Source: Filosporella fistucella
Lineage: Eukaryota > Ascomycota > Leotiomycetes > Helotiales
Length of the DNA: 64,000 nucleotides
Assembly: GCA_030077755.1 (NCBI GenBank)
Contig: JAQJZZ010000014.1
Location: 1,860,001-1,924,000, forward strand
Direction: 5' to 3'
Below, piece by piece: positions 1 to 12,365 of this stretch. The notes under the pieces are model-generated. The model saw nothing but the letters and a program-made list of their open reading frames with translations. It was not told where the DNA came from and made no database searches. A program made the position numbers and the translations under genes. The first letter of the stretch is position 1, and each line of letters begins with the position of its first letter.

Positions 1-1257
1 ACTCGATCTGCAGTTGGTCACGTGCCTGAAATTCGTCGCGATTTCAGGGCACGGTTCACTGGCTTCCAGCCCACGGTTGTGCGGATGCTGCTGTTTAGGT
101 GAAAGAAGGACTAGACACAATGTAGGTCCTTGTCTATTCGTTGCCAGTCTTGTTTATATCTGATGTTCCAGTGAGCTGAGTCTCAGTAGTGAAATTTCGA
201 CCTTGCTCGTAGCTACCCAGATGCCCATCGGCTGGCAGCTTTCATTGCAATGCATCTACTAGTACACCTGTCTATAGTGTTTCCTCCTGCTCAAGCTTTG
301 ATTGGAATTTGGCTTGCAGATGCCAAGATCAGAGAGACAATAGGTACTGTTCTTTCATCCGCTAGCCATGTTGCTTTGTTTCACAAAATCGCCTCGAGGT
401 AGTGAACAATTCCCGGCCGGATGGTGATTTGTCTGTCTGTTGATTGGACCCGGTCCACATTGTCAAGACAGATCTCATTGTGAGATTCAAGAGTTTTTCG
501 TCCTACTCTACCACTGAGAGGTTCGCCATGATGCATCACATCTTCTTCTGTTAAGGTACTCCTCACTCTGCGGGCTTTCCAACTCCCAATGTCTACTGAA
601 CGAGTTTATATTTATATTGTTCCGCAGACATCGAATCAAGAGGTCCACACGTGTGCCATGGCCCGCCTTGAAGAAGGAAGCCTCAAGGTGACATTATGCG
701 CCACAAAGCGGCTAGGGGAGTCGTCACTACTTAAGTTGATAGAAATGAGCGAGGCACAGAGCTTGATTTCATCTCATTCGACCCTATGAAGTATGCGTGA
801 CACCCGAGAACGCGCTTTTCAAATCACGGATGATGTTCCAGTTTATTATTCATGGAATGGAAGTGTTGCAGTACTCCGGAGCCAGATTGTATACTACCAA
901 AAGTACATACTGTACTTCATATTCATAAGGCTGAGGACCCCGGTTGGTGAAGCGGAAACGAGAGCGGAGTCTACAGAAGTCCGAGGTACTGCCAATTAGG
1001 TTGGATTGAATCTCGACCTGCACTCTTCCCGAGCCAGGCACGTCTCGACTTGCCAGGGGTCGGACATTCTCACATCTTGTAAGTCCAGAATCGCATAAAG
1101 ATAGTTACCTATATAGCATGAGAGAACGAGACGTTCAAGAAAGCCATTCAACCTGTCTTAGACTCTTCTCATTGAAATTCAAACAGTATTCAAGATACCT
1201 AAGACTAGACCAATTTACTCCAGAGCCCATCAACCATTCGACGACAGAAAGTTCAAA
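1..1257. other. Gene-free stretch at left edge
   Basis: No recognisable coding region. Open frames here are under 75 codons, lie on both strands and show no family motif. The last 150 bases are the likely promoter and leader of the GST-fold gene that starts at 1258. Confidence 0.5.
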
Positions 1258-2087
1258 ATGGCCAAAAACCTTTCCATCACGCTCTTCCGAGGGTGGGAAG
1301 CGAAATCTCAATATGTCTGGTCAGCTTTTGTGACAAAGCTCGAATTTCGTCTACGTCTATCAAATATTTCCTATCATGCAGGTGCTGGCTCGCCCAGATC
1401 AGCACCCTTAGGCAAACTCCCCTACGTAGATATAGTCAATGGCGACACAACAACCCAGATCGGAGATTCCACTCTAATTGTGCGGCATTTGGTCGAGCAA
1501 GGAGTAATGAAGCCATTGAACACAGGTCTAGATGGGAAGACAAAAGCCTTAGATTTGGCGATGCAGGCATTGATGGAGGATAAATTGTACTTCTTTGTGG
1601 TTTGTCACCCCTGAAATTGGTGTCACCAAATGGCTGGTTAACAAAGTTGCAATAGGTTCGTGAACGCTGGATCGATAATTTTTACGTCCAGCGTGACAAA
1701 GTACTGGCATCTGCTCCCTGGCCAGTCAGATTTGTTGTTGGAAATATGATTTACCGAACCTGCATTTCAACATTGCATGGCCAAGGAGTCGGACGCTTCC
1801 CTGCTGAAGAAGCAAAAGAGTTCCGAGAGGACATTTGGACGAAACTGAATGGGGTGCTAGAGGACGCAAGAAGAAAATCTGTAGAAGGCAATTGTTTCTG
1901 GTGTTTGGGAGGGGAGAACCCTACCGATTGCGATACGACAATCTTTGGATTTATTGCTACGACTTTGATGGCTGAGAGTTCTCCAGAGTCGACGGCATAT
2001 ATTAAGAAACTTCCGGCTATTATGGATTATGCGACAAGGATACATGATGAATATTTTCCTGATTATGAGAAATGGGCTATTGCTTGA
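1258..2087 (+). CDS. Metaxin/FAX-like glutathione S-transferase-fold protein
   Basis: Two exons (1258-1599, 1656-2087) give 257 residues. The intron (1600-1655, GTTTGT...ATAG) is phase 0, and without it the frame stops at once. The N-terminal half has the thioredoxin-like GST-N pattern of the failed-axon-connections/metaxin group: 'LFRGW' near the start, then 'GKLPYVDI' and 'IGDSTLIVRHL', where the glutathione-site P and DS residues sit. The C-terminal half is helical, with 'WCLGGENPTDCDTTIFGFI' matching the conserved ..G..P...D...FG. segment of GST-C. Members are often annotated as glutathione S-transferases, but activity is unproven for most. No targeting signal is obvious. The downstream neighbours are a regulator and an NmrA oxidoreductase on the same strand; co-regulation is only a guess. 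Confidence 0.8.
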
Positions 2088-2712
2088 GCGGGCGATGAGG
2101 TTCGAGTCAAGAAGCATTTTTAGAAGGAGCACAGGACTTGCAAACAGATTCCTAATTTAGGCTATACCGCTGTGAGAGACAAGGTGTGAAGGACACATTT
2201 AATATCTAATAGTATCTATTGAAGGCATCGACACTTGCTTGATTGTGTTTCACCATCGCATTTCATAAAGTCGTTTTGGTTAAGGCAGCTAGCTTTTGGT
2301 TGCTTACTAGGTGGAATGCTCGTGATATTTGAATAGCAGAGGTCGATCACCTTGTGTTTGATTTTTAAATGGGCTTCCACTAAAGGATTGAGGCAAAAGA
2401 ACCGGTCTAGAACAGTAATAGTATTTTGAACTGGTTTTGTATTGTATGAAAACTATCGAAATAATAACTGTGTAAGAGAGTTCATCCAAATCCTTGAGCA
2501 GGAGAGAATGTGATTAGACACAATTCTTATCTCCGTCTCTCCGAACTCCGTTTCCGACAATGTCTCACTGGCACCCGCTTCTGCGAAGCATTAAATTAGC
2601 ACAGAACGGCAGCCATGTTGCCAAGACCACGTCCACCTTCCCACGATTGCAGCACGACTCTAAATATAATCATACGTTTGATCTGCAATTGATTCATGAG
2701 GCCGTATACACC
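2088..2712. other. Intergenic stretch
   Basis: Terminator side of the GST-fold gene and promoter of the Zn2Cys6 regulator. An in-frame ATG at 2560 could extend the regulator by 51 residues, but that extension shows no domain. Nothing else is seen. Confidence 0.4.
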
Positions 2713-4064
2713 ATGTCGCCACCTGCTGAAGTAAGCTCAAGAGGAAGGCTGCAGAAGATTAGATGGGCCAACGAAGATCTTGCAGCGCCATCGATTAAGG
2801 AACCCCTGACATCCAGCTTGAATCCTACATATTGCGCAAGAAGAGAACATTCGAAGTCCAGAAAAGGTTGCCAGATCTGCAAACAGCGCCGGAAGAAGGT
2901 GAGCCAGACGGACCTATCTTCTGAATGCCTGAAAATGAACCTGATGAGCTCTAGTGCGATGAACGGAAGCCAAAGTGCAGTCGATGTTTTGACTTACGAC
3001 TCCAATGCCAATATTCCAGTGGCAGCCGCAATTCTGAAAAGATATCAAAGACATTGCAGCATGAATTGATTTCATTCCCCAAGCCTCAGGCTTTGGCCCA
3101 AGCTCAAATATTGGCGTGCCTAAGGGACGATGAAGGCGCCAGTGTAGCTATCCCAACGGATTACTACAGTGTTCTTGAGATCCTTGAACACTTTGAAGAA
3201 ACCAATACTCCGTGGATTGGATCTCCCGAGTGTCAAAAGATCATGCAAAGAGATGGCATACAAATGGCGCTCGGTGCTCCGTACTTATTACATGCGATCC
3301 TGGCATTTTCAGCAAGTCATCTTAGCTATTTGCATTCAAGTATGAATAAGTATGCTGTTGCCGCTGCTGTGCACTACGAAAAGTCTCTGAAGCTTTATTC
3401 TTCGGAATTACATTGTCTTTCCAACAGGAGCAATCCAGATGCCATTTACGCATGCTGTCACCTCCACTCCATGCTCGCATTCAGAAATATTCATTTGACG
3501 TCAATGGAGGGCCCGTCAGGAAGTACCAACAATTATAGGCATGGATGGCTGCGTGCAATGCAAGGCACTGGAGTCTTACGACATCATAGCAGTCTTCAAG
3601 CTGAGCCTGATCGAGGCATCTGGGATTCTGTATGCGTTGAAGCCAGAGCCAACGAAAAATTCATTTGCGTCCACACCTCCATCGATAATGCAATATCAGC
3701 AGCACTGCACAAGATTTGTGAAAGTACTCTTGATTCCACCATTCACGAGAACCCCTATAAAGAGCCTTTGAGCCGATTGTGCCATTTGATGCGGCTCAAT
3801 ATCAGCGATAGGGAGATTGGTATGTTTATGGTCTTCCTTGGGAAATTACCGACATCTTTCGTTCAATTATTGGATGAAAATGACCCAAGAGCTATGCTCA
3901 TAATGGCACACTGGTGTTTCTTGTTGGGAAGAATTGATCAATGGTGGGTTGTCGAATCAGCAAGACTCGAATGTGCAAGATTTTGCAGACATCTGAACAA
4001 CCTTTCTGATTCACGAATTCTGGAGTTGTTACCTCTTCATCCGGAGGACTTCGTTGAACTATGA
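2713..4064 (+). CDS. Zn2Cys6 transcription factor (Upc2/sterol-uptake-control type)
   Basis: Two exons (2713-2898, 2955-4064) encode 431 residues. The 56-base phase-0 intron (2899-2954) splits the zinc cluster exactly: exon 1 ends '...CQICKQRRKK' and exon 2 begins 'CDERKPKCSRC'. Splicing completes C-x2-C-x6-C-x6-C-x2-C-x6-C, a perfect binuclear cluster at about residues 57-82. The rest is the helical regulatory region; the C-terminal 'AHWCFLLGRIDQWWV' strongly resembles the conserved segment of Upc2-like fungal factors (DUF3468 / Fungal_trans_2). The start was set at 2713; 2560 is an alternative in the same frame. It should act in the nucleus as a DNA-binding activator or repressor. The target is unknown; sterol control is only the name of the family. 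Adjacent genes on the same strand (GST-fold, NmrA) are possible targets. Confidence 0.82.
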
Positions 4065-4673
4065 ACATATTCAAAGCTGGGCAATTCCTACCCTGGAGTC
4101 TCCTTTATCGCTATGAACAAGAAGGTCCAGTTATCACCAACGTGTTGGTCCCTCCCAGGTGGTCACGTGATTGGTCCCAACTACGCCGGAATGATGTTAT
4201 CACTAGCGAACCATATTGGGTACCTATGAGCTACTATGCTACCTTGTGTCAGCTATATCCGTGAGGGAAGTCTTGGTAGGTTTTAATTTGGTGCTCATTG
4301 AGCTCCTGGAACATATGGTACTGATGTGGCTTCGTGAATTCATCTCATCATTGACTTGCTTCGGATTTCAAAAGTCACCAGGATGTAAATCGTACTGGCG
4401 ATTTGTCAGTCTTCTAATCCCTCCATCCCTTAATTAAGACTTGTGGACTCAGAACAGAGAGCGAAAGTCTCCCAGTGGCTCGGTGACATTTACGGAGGCC
4501 GATGGAGAAATACCGCTAAGCCCGATCAGAGGCGTACTCGCTTAGAGTCAGTGCTCCTGAAGAGGTATGCTGATATATCCGATACTAGGTACCTCACAAT
4601 ATATATTCAGAGTGCCTTCAAACAATTTCTTGATTCTCCATTCCATAAGATTTCCTCGATATAGACATTGAAG
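4065..4673. other. Intergenic stretch
   Basis: Short open frames directly follow the regulator's stop (for example from 4061), but none continues its domain or has recognisable motifs. Promoter of the NmrA-like gene presumably lies in the last 200 bases. Confidence 0.35.
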
Positions 4674-5707
4674 ATGTCCACACCCAAAAGCTTTGTTGCT
4701 GTTGCAGGTGCTGCGGGCCATGTAAGCCACCCAAACGCTTTACTTTTATTCGCATAGCTCCCTCGAAAACGGGATGAGCCTCAACCCTTGGCGTCATACT
4801 TTGCTTGATTGAGGCTGATTTTCTGTAGCTTGGCTCTTTAATATCATTCGCATTGCGGAAACGGAATGTTGCCGTCAAAGCCCTCGTCCGTCCCGGAACC
4901 TCAGCAGCCCGCACGAGGGAGTTGCAAGAAGCAGGCGTCACTATCGCAGAAGTCGATTTGAGTGATGCTGCTGCTCTGACAAAAACCCTCGAAGGGGCTT
5001 CAACAGTTGTTTCTGCTTTACAAGGTTTACGGGACGTCATGCTAGGCGTCCAAGGAAATCTACTGAATGCTGCAGTCGCAGCAAATGTTCACCGCTTCAT
5101 TCCTTCAGACTTCTCACTAGATTTCACAAAGACAAAACCAGGCTCGAACCGCAATCTTGACTTAAGAAGAGAGTTCCATACCAAGCTTGATGAGTCGGGC
5201 ATTCAATGGACTAGTATATTGAACGGGGCCTTCATGGAACTGGTGACAGGCGGGCAGATCCCATTGATCAACCAGAAATGGCATCGGATCATGCATTTTG
5301 GAAGTGCAGATCAACTACTTGATGTTACTACTATGGCTGATACAGCTAATTATACTGCAGCTGTAGCTGCAGATCCGACTCCTACGCCCAAATTTTTGCG
5401 CATTGCAGGCGACTCGTTCAGTGCGAATCGCTTAGCTACACTTGTTACGCGCATGCGTGGAGAGACATACACACCAATGTGGACTGGCAGTGTAGGATTT
5501 CTTCGAGTCATGATTGTGATCTTGAAGTTCTTCATTGGTGGTGTTGAGACGCAAACAATGACTCCATGGCAGGGAATGCAGTATCTAGAGAATATGGTGT
5601 CTGGAGAGGGCAAGCTTGACCCGCTTGATAACGGAAGATATCCTGATATTGTTTGGACCACGGTGGAGAAGGCCTTAGCTGAGGCAGATGCGAAGAAAAT
5701 TGTATAG
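4674..5707 (+). CDS. NmrA-like / isoflavone-reductase-like NAD(P)-binding protein
   Basis: Exons 4674-4721 and 4829-5707 encode 308 residues. The 107-base phase-0 intron (4722-4828, GTAAGC...GTAG) cuts the nucleotide-binding motif: exon 1 ends 'VAVAGAAGH' and exon 2 starts 'LGSLI', giving GxxGxxG at residues 12-18. 'RKRNVAVKALVRPGTS' supplies the basic residues that usually select NADPH, and 'RFIPSDFSLD' is typical of the NmrA/isoflavone reductase group of atypical short-chain dehydrogenases. There is no YxxxK catalytic pair in the usual place, so it may be a redox-sensing regulator (NmrA-like) or a reductase of unknown substrate. It is cytosolic, with no signal or membrane segment. It starts about 600 bases downstream of the Zn2Cys6 regulator on the same strand. 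Confidence 0.85.
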
Positions 5708-6507
5708 TCAAATTTAGCCAGGAGTAATTTAATGGTATGAAGAAGTCGACGATGACTCCCATGAGGGCTGTGCACATAGTATGTCCGTGATAAGGTAGAT
5801 TAATCGGGTTATTAGGAATCTTGAATAATGCGCTGTTGTAAAAGCTCTAAGAGAAGACAAAGTCTATATAAGATAGTTTGTGCCTATCAACTCTAGGTAC
5901 CAAATTTAGTAGCCAGCCTGACTTGATAGACGATAACCTGGACGAACGTTTGCACTAAATGTCCTGGCTCTATTACAACCACTTCCCCTTGGAAACTTCA
6001 TTAGGAGTTGCATGGATTTTGAGCCATGCTTGGATTCTGGGATTCTGAGCGTCTCTAGATCCGTCAAGAAGGTACTTCCGACGGGGCGGTGGGCTAGATA
6101 AAATGCAACAAATGCTTACCAGCGCAAGTACTTGACAGAGGACACATCACACCTAGATTTTCTACGTTCAAGTAAAGTAGCTTCACATTAGATCTGCTTC
6201 ACTTCATTTTTAATTTGCTTCTAGCTCTCCCATGTTTTCCCACGGTGCGTTCACGTGATTGAACCACCCATCCCGCCCCAATTTGCTGGATTTATACGCG
6301 TATTGAGACTCTCAAGGCGGACAACAGGGGAAGCTGAAATGAGAGTCGCGAGAACGCAAAACAATGTGACTCAAATCGGAACGATTCTCAACTGCTTACA
6401 TTTGGAGCGGTGACACATTCATTCTCTACTTTTATACAAAGCCTTGCCTATGTTTAGTATTCTAGCTTGTACTTTTTGGCTCGCGCGACTCCATCATCAA
6501 AGCAGTC
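5708..6507. other. Intergenic stretch
   Basis: Terminator side of the NmrA-like gene and upstream region of the small mitochondrial gene. No coding signal is seen. Confidence 0.4.
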
Positions 6508-6873
6508 ATGAGCGCATCACTTGTCCTTCGGCGTATGGCTACTCAGCACACTGCATTGTCTCGACTTCTATTAGGTCGACCTACTCTTTACTCGGAAAGC
6601 AACTACTACCTCAATCGATCACGACAAACCTTTGATCATGTCACCAAACATCCATCGCTCATGTCCATTTCTCCGTACTCTACACAGAAATCGAATTCGG
6701 ATCCCGAAATAAAAGCAGCACCTTTCTCTGAGCTCGGTGCAAATAGGACAGTCAAGATTGTTGTTTACATCTGCGTCGCGATTATTGCGACGATTGAAAC
6801 TGTTGGATACTCGACTTGGCTGTGGCGTTCTTACGGACCTGGTAGGAAAGCAGACGAGGCCCAGAAGGATTGA
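6508..6873 (+). CDS. Small predicted mitochondrial single-pass membrane protein
   Basis: A single exon of 121 residues. The N-terminus is rich in Arg, Ser, Leu and Thr and has no acidic residue for over 30 positions, as in mitochondrial presequences. A hydrophobic segment at about residues 84-101 ('IVVYICVAIIATIETVGYS') forms one membrane span, followed by 'WLWRSYGPGRK' and an acidic tail. This fits an inner-membrane protein of the type common in fungal mitochondrial complexes, but I do not recognise the family. The ATG at 6508 precedes the presequence-like stretch; a second ATG at 6535 is possible. The reading frame is compact and ends cleanly. Function is unknown. Confidence 0.55.
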   Translation: MSASLVLRRMATQHTALSRLLLGRPTLYSESNYYLNRSRQTFDHVTKHPSLMSISPYSTQKSNSDPEIKAAPFSELGANRTVKIVVYICVAIIATIETVGYSTWLWRSYGPGRKADEAQKD

Positions 6874-7711
6874 GGGGATCATTGTGTCGCGGCAGTGGGC
6901 AAATCACTTAGGAATGATGAAGAGCCGGGTGATGTGTGCGAAGAGAGGTTTGACCCAAGTGTATCCTTTACAATTGGTACAAATCGATACAGTCATGACA
7001 ACCCTGCCCTGCCGGAAGGGTCACCGTAGCTAGCTTCTAGCTGCCAAATCCAACCCAATATCAACATCTTCACTCTTCGAACTAGAATACAATCACATCA
7101 AATTATTTCCCATGTGTACCATACATTTTGATCTTACCTATAATTCTTGTGGTAATATAGGATGCCAGATCTAGCGTAATCAGCCTCACCTCACCAATAT
7201 GTATCCTCGCTCCTCGCACATTGTCCTATAGCTCTGACTTGCACACCAAATCTTGGACGTACCACCCGTCTGTGGACCAGCTTTGCTCTTGGTAGAATCT
7301 AGTTGGTGTTTCACGAATACCTGGGCTCATTCTTCTCTATTCCATCTGTTCATTTATTCCTAAATTCGGATTGCCAGTACCTTTCGATGCCACTATGCCG
7401 CATCGGGTTGCATTGGGGAAGTCCGAACAGTGTTCAATGTTTCAACAATCTCGCAAGGACGAATTGCATACGAATGAAACATTCGGACTCCGGTCGTAGC
7501 TGTCCAAGATTTGGAGGCTTGCGATGTTCATTCCGTGCGTATGCAATAGTCCCCGCACTGCAACTGAAAATAGCTATGACAGGGTCTTGAAATAAATAGA
7601 TGATGTTCTGCCCGAGCTTGCCACAGCATACTGAACTTGCCTCCTAAGCTTCAAATTTTCAATTTCGTATTTCACAGCATTTCATACTTTATAATTTCAA
7701 ACTTTGACAAA
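6874..7711. other. Intergenic stretch upstream of the Ayg1-type gene
   Basis: No gene is recognisable. The last 100 bases are the likely leader of the hydrolase; upstream in-frame codons from 7637 exist, but the ATG at 7712 fits the family start better. Confidence 0.4.
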
Positions 7712-9264
7712 ATGATGGGCCTATGGAATGGACTGGGGTTGGGGCTAGGTAAGAGTAGTTTTGTACCTACCAACAACTCGGGACTGCCTACAGAGAAGGC
7801 CGAGAATGTCAGGACGTGGAGAATGGGCCGCGAGGCTTATGAGAAGAAGATGGTGCATCACGATGGAATAAAGCAGTTGTGGGAGTCTAAGTGGAAATTT
7901 CCAGTAAGCCATCTGGAAAACGGGAGCATGAATGTTGAATTGACGGGTATCGAAGTGTTCAATCAGTGTGTACCCATTCCATGATGGAAAGATGGAAGAC
8001 TTTGCTCCTGTATTTGAAGAACTCATCAAAGTATGGCACGGCGCTTCTCATTCTATAGCTGGGAATCTCTAACAGGAAAAATAGAACAACATCAACGATG
8101 GGACCAGCTCCGAGTATACAAAGGCATTCTTTCCAATCGCAGCAACTCTCACCCAAAAAGGAGACGATATTGTTTCTTCTGACCCCAAACTTGCCAGCGA
8201 GCTCTACCTCCGCGCTGCTTGTCTCTATCGTATTGCTCGCTTCCCATATATCTCGGCATTCCCGACTGTTAGCGACGAAACAAAATGGGAGGCTTGGACA
8301 CTTCAAAAAGCCGTCTACCTTAAAGCAGCGAATACTTGGGAACAGAAGGTGTCCGAAACGATGATTCCACATACACATAGATCAGGAGAGGACCGAGGAG
8401 AAATCCCGGCATATATTCGGATGCCGAAATCAAAGGAGGGAGTTGAGAAGGTCCCAGCTGTGCTTTTAATGACTGGACTGGATGGATACAGACCAGACAA
8501 CACCACCAGGACAGAGGAATTCATAAACCGTGGTTGGGCTGCAGTCGTTGTCGAGATTCCAGGAACTGCAGATTGTCCTGCCGATCCAAAAGATCCAGAG
8601 AGCAGCGAGAGGTTATGGAGTAGTGTATTGGACTGGATGGAGAAGGATGGCAGATTTGATATGAAGAAGGTCCTGGTTTGGGGTTTGAGTTCTGGTGGAT
8701 ATCATGCTGTAAGAATTGCACATACACATAAAGATCGCTTAATCGGGGCGATTGCTCAAGGGGCTGGCGTCCATGAATTTTTCGGCAAGGAGTGGATCGA
8801 GAAAGCTGATGGGCATGAATATCCTTTCAAGTGAGTCGTATTTTCTGTATTGCATAATATGTGCTGATACCGCGATCAGACTCAGCCCTGCTATGGCAGC
8901 AAAGCACGGATACAAGACCGTCGAGGAATACAAGAATGGCGTGCAGAAGAAATTCTCGTTGCTTGAGTCGGGGCTGCTGGATAGGCCGTCAACGAGACTC
9001 TTGCTCATTAATGTAAGTACTCAATCTGATTGTATGAATGCAACTTACGATTACAGGGTACACATGATGGGTTAATGCCAATTGAAGATTCAATGCTGTT
9101 AATGGAGCATGGAAGTCCAAAAGAGGCAAGGTAAGCTTTCCACCTTGGAACGCAGAATGTAATTGGTGACTAACAAGGCCAGATTCTTTGATAAAGCATT
9201 GCATATGGGATACCCAATGGCAAATGCTTCTGTTTATCCTTGGATGGAGAGTGTAATGCGCTAA
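7712..9264 (+). CDS. ayg1: Ayg1/YGH1-type heptaketide hydrolase (alpha/beta hydrolase)
   Basis: Six exons (7712-7903, 7956-8030, 8085-8830, 8880-9012, 9057-9130, 9183-9264) give 433 residues; Aspergillus Ayg1 is slightly above 400. In DHN-melanin synthesis, Ayg1 shortens the heptaketide naphthopyrone to tetrahydroxynaphthalene. Family signatures include '[13 protein letters not shown]', '[10 protein letters not shown]', '[12 protein letters not shown]', '[15 protein letters not shown]' and 'HGSPKEAR'. The nucleophile elbow GLSSGG places Ser at about residue 291; the catalytic Asp is in 'GTHDG' and the His in 'ALHMGYP'. The first intron is only 52 bases; ignoring it creates a false frameshift just before the FHDG motif. 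It is probably cytosolic or endosomal, with no signal peptide. The next gene on this strand is a multicopper oxidase, as in Aspergillus melanin clusters. An Ayg1-like hydrolase acting on another polyketide is the main alternative. Confidence 0.87.
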
Positions 9265-10695
9265 ACGACTTATGAATCTCACAAGGCGCAGTTAAAATGT
9301 TAGAAATCTGTATAATGTCTTATTGTCACATCAACCAATTTGGTGAAGATCCTGGAGATTAAATTGACCTCCTCGTTGCAATTCAGGTAGCTGCTACCCA
9401 TTATTAACAACAAAAATTGATAAATCCGTACAACTCTTGTACACCAAATCTCTCCATTCCATGACCAGGTTCATCTGAGCCCTTGTTGTCCACCCTCCCA
9501 AAGGCGTATTGCCTATTCTTTTGTTGCTGGTGTGCTACCCAACAATTTTCCACCGGGGATGCAAGCGAATTTAGAATCATCCTGTCTGATGGAGAATGTT
9601 GTGCATGTACCTGTGACGAAGAAACCATTGATCTCTCCAGCATTGCATGATTTGCCAGTGTCTGCTGCCGTGCAGCGCTGGATCGGTGCACTGGCTTGGG
9701 GAAGCGCCGATGCGAGGGCGAGGAATGGGATGAGGGAGAGGAGAGAGTATTTCGTTATGAAGGTGCTTGATGCGAAGCTGAGGAGCGACTTGTTTCGGGT
9801 TGTTGAACGAAGATGCGATGTGAAATGCGACTTCGATTTTGATATTCAGAAGTTGGCGGCTTGAGGTACTTCTTCATGGAGATCCAGCGACTCTTTAATC
9901 CTCCTGCTGCCATGCTCCCCTCATTCAGTTTTGTCTCTATCACCGAACCATCAATAAGTCCTAAAACGATCATCGCAGTAGGAAAAACTGATCTTCCATA
10001 CTATACCCCTGGAGCTTCGGCATCGAAATGCATTGGTCGAACACCGTCTTGAGATCGTTCGCTGACCAAATCCTTAAACTGCTTCCCCAGCTGTAGATCA
10101 CAAATGGCCATCTAGCGCTAGGAAATATTTCAGTTAAAGACGTTGTATTCAATGATTTTGGTTTGATCTTTGGATGAAACCTTATTCTTGCATTTGAATA
10201 ATACACCAAGCCACACCTTGCGGGGTATGAGAAAGCGAGAATATGCCGAGGGACGAGAGAGGTTTTAGCCCAAAGAGTGAAGTTCATGATAGGATTGACT
10301 TAATCTCCATGGTGTTCGATTTGAGAGCTATCGCCAAGTGATGTTTCAGGGCAGAGGGAGGGTCTCCCGTCTGAGACCCATTGTGAGCCAAATTTGGGTT
10401 GCTCTTTTGGCCAGTGAAGCTGCCTGCTCTACGATGTGACCTCCATGTGTTTGGAAAAGGTGCCCATCGAGATTCGTTCTCCAAAAGCGACCTCCTCAAG
10501 GACGAAACTCCTGCTTTGTAACTCAATGACGGCTTCGGGGCAAATTGTGGAAGCACTAGTAAAGATAAATCGAGCCTTCAGGTGAGTTCAGCTTATGCAA
10601 AATCATGGTACCGATCGTGGAGGGAGAACGATTATCATCCGAATGTGTTTATTCGAATTCAACTAGGTCAGCAGTGCTTCCGATGAAGTCATTAA

Positions 10696-10738
<43 letters not shown>
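10696..10738. repeat. GTT trinucleotide microsatellite
   Basis: About 14 uninterrupted copies of the unit GTT, lying outside any gene I can support. Likely length-polymorphic. Confidence 0.95.
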
Positions 10739-12237
10739 ACAATCGTGCAAATAATATACTGAAGCCTGGAAAGTCAGCGGGAGTAGCATTTGTATTGAGT
10801 CTAGCTTGCAGAGCTCCCCCTGTCCTCCAAATGTTTAACCCGACTCCAAGTCTCCTCAACAACTCCCAGGGGCACCATTCAAGCTCGCAGCTAGGAAGAT
10901 GAGAAGATCACAATAGATTGCAGGAATTTTCGAGAATAATTGCCGATTATATCGTATCCTGGCTCCGTAGCCCCGCTTCAACCAACGCTGCCAAAGTCTC
11001 AATTCGACAATCCCACAAGGCAAATATTGCTGGGTCTCCACCAACGGACTTTCGCTCTCTGAACAATTCGAGTTGCATGCATGAGACGGTATAAAGCCTG
11101 CCAGCAAAATCCAGAGCTCTTTGTCAGTGATAAGCTGAGACGCATTGGACAAACTGTAACATTTTGGTTGAGGTGAACCTTTACCGTTTGTACGACTCAC
11201 AATCAGTCCGAGAAACGATACTGAGGTCATTCGTCTAGTCCGCAGAGACTCAGTTCTTCGCAGAGGAAGAACGGTTCAGATATTCTCCAGCAAAATGAGC
11301 CAATGAAATGAATCGGAGAATTCCAGGAGAATATCTCAGTATGAGACGAATCTCGCGCTGTTCTCACCGGAACCGGAGAATAGGGGCAGAAGTGGAACAG
11401 AGTTGAAGAAAGTACCATGCGCTGTATGATTTTCATCTGGATGCGCAATGTACATGGACTCAGTTACTCATATGCTTGAATCGGCATCGCGGTTCTCCGG
11501 TTGCATGGTCGTTCTTTGGTGTTACGATACACAAGGCGAAGTAACCTATGATAACTCCTTGCCTGGTGAATTTTTCGTACCATCTTAGTGTACGAGATGA
11601 GATATCAGACAGGCGGCTCATTCTTATTGATCCGAGTCAATTAAGATTTTTGAAGACGCCTCCTGCCGTGGCTCAAACATCCAAGAATATCTTGCGATGT
11701 TGAGCGTCCTAAGTAAGGTATGATTTTCTCGAGCTGGCTACGCCTCTTTCTCCAATGTGTTGAAATTCCGTACACCATCCTGTATCACCACCTCGCTCAA
11801 CCATGAAGGCTCTGATCGCCTGCTTATATTTCAGCTAATATCTGATGTTCTGAAGAAAGTAATGTTTGGTGACATCTTGTAGCTAGCAATAATCAAGTGG
11901 CGTTGTACCATCCTACCACCCGAGCATTTTCTTTTTTTCGGAGAATGGTGGACGATTTATTGAGTGAGGCGTTCACCTGGCTGAGATCAACCACATGTTC
12001 CTTGCAGAATAGATTCGTTCCATCTGTATGACTGGTGCCCTGGACCGTTGTTCGACTTGACCATGAATTGTCTTTTTTCCAAGTCTTATGTATTGGCTTC
12101 GTGTCACTCCAGAACATCCAGTCAGACCTAGCGCCAATACGCCTCTCTTCAATGTGAATAGAAGCGTTTCTCCACAACTGTATACTACTTATCTATCAGT
12201 CTATTTCTCAAATTCGTGGCTTTAATATTCTCTTGGA

Positions 12238-12247
12238 CTATATATAC
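12238..12247 (+). promoter_or_regulatory. TATA box of the multicopper oxidase gene
   Basis: CTATATATAC lies about 120 bases upstream of the oxidase start codon and is followed by a pyrimidine-rich leader. The position suits a core promoter. This is inference from sequence only. Confidence 0.4.
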
Positions 12248-12365
12248 CCAGCTTTTGTCTTCTTGGCATTCATTTCATTCTCTCTCATATACACTCATTC
12301 ACCCTTCTCGAGGTGTGCCTCACTACACGATAGCATCAGTCCACGGTCTTTACGGTATCTTTAAT

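Larger units (their letters stand above)
9265..12365. other. 3.1-kb gene-poor gap between hydrolase and oxidase
   Basis: Open frames such as 9532-9864 (+), 10284-10556 (-) and 10856-11230 (-) are short, have no recognisable motif and lack convincing splice partners. A GTT microsatellite lies near 10696. The stretch is long for this window and could hold a decayed gene that I cannot identify. Confidence 0.4.

Noticed and set aside
7904..7980. Apparent frameshift in the Ayg1-type gene before the FHDG motif
   Set aside because: A 52-base intron with a GTAAGC donor (7904-7955) restores the family sequence exactly, so the gene is intact.
10856..11448. Two consecutive minus-strand frames (124 and 73 codons)
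   Set aside because: No motif, no splice pair joining them and no resemblance to a HET or other family.
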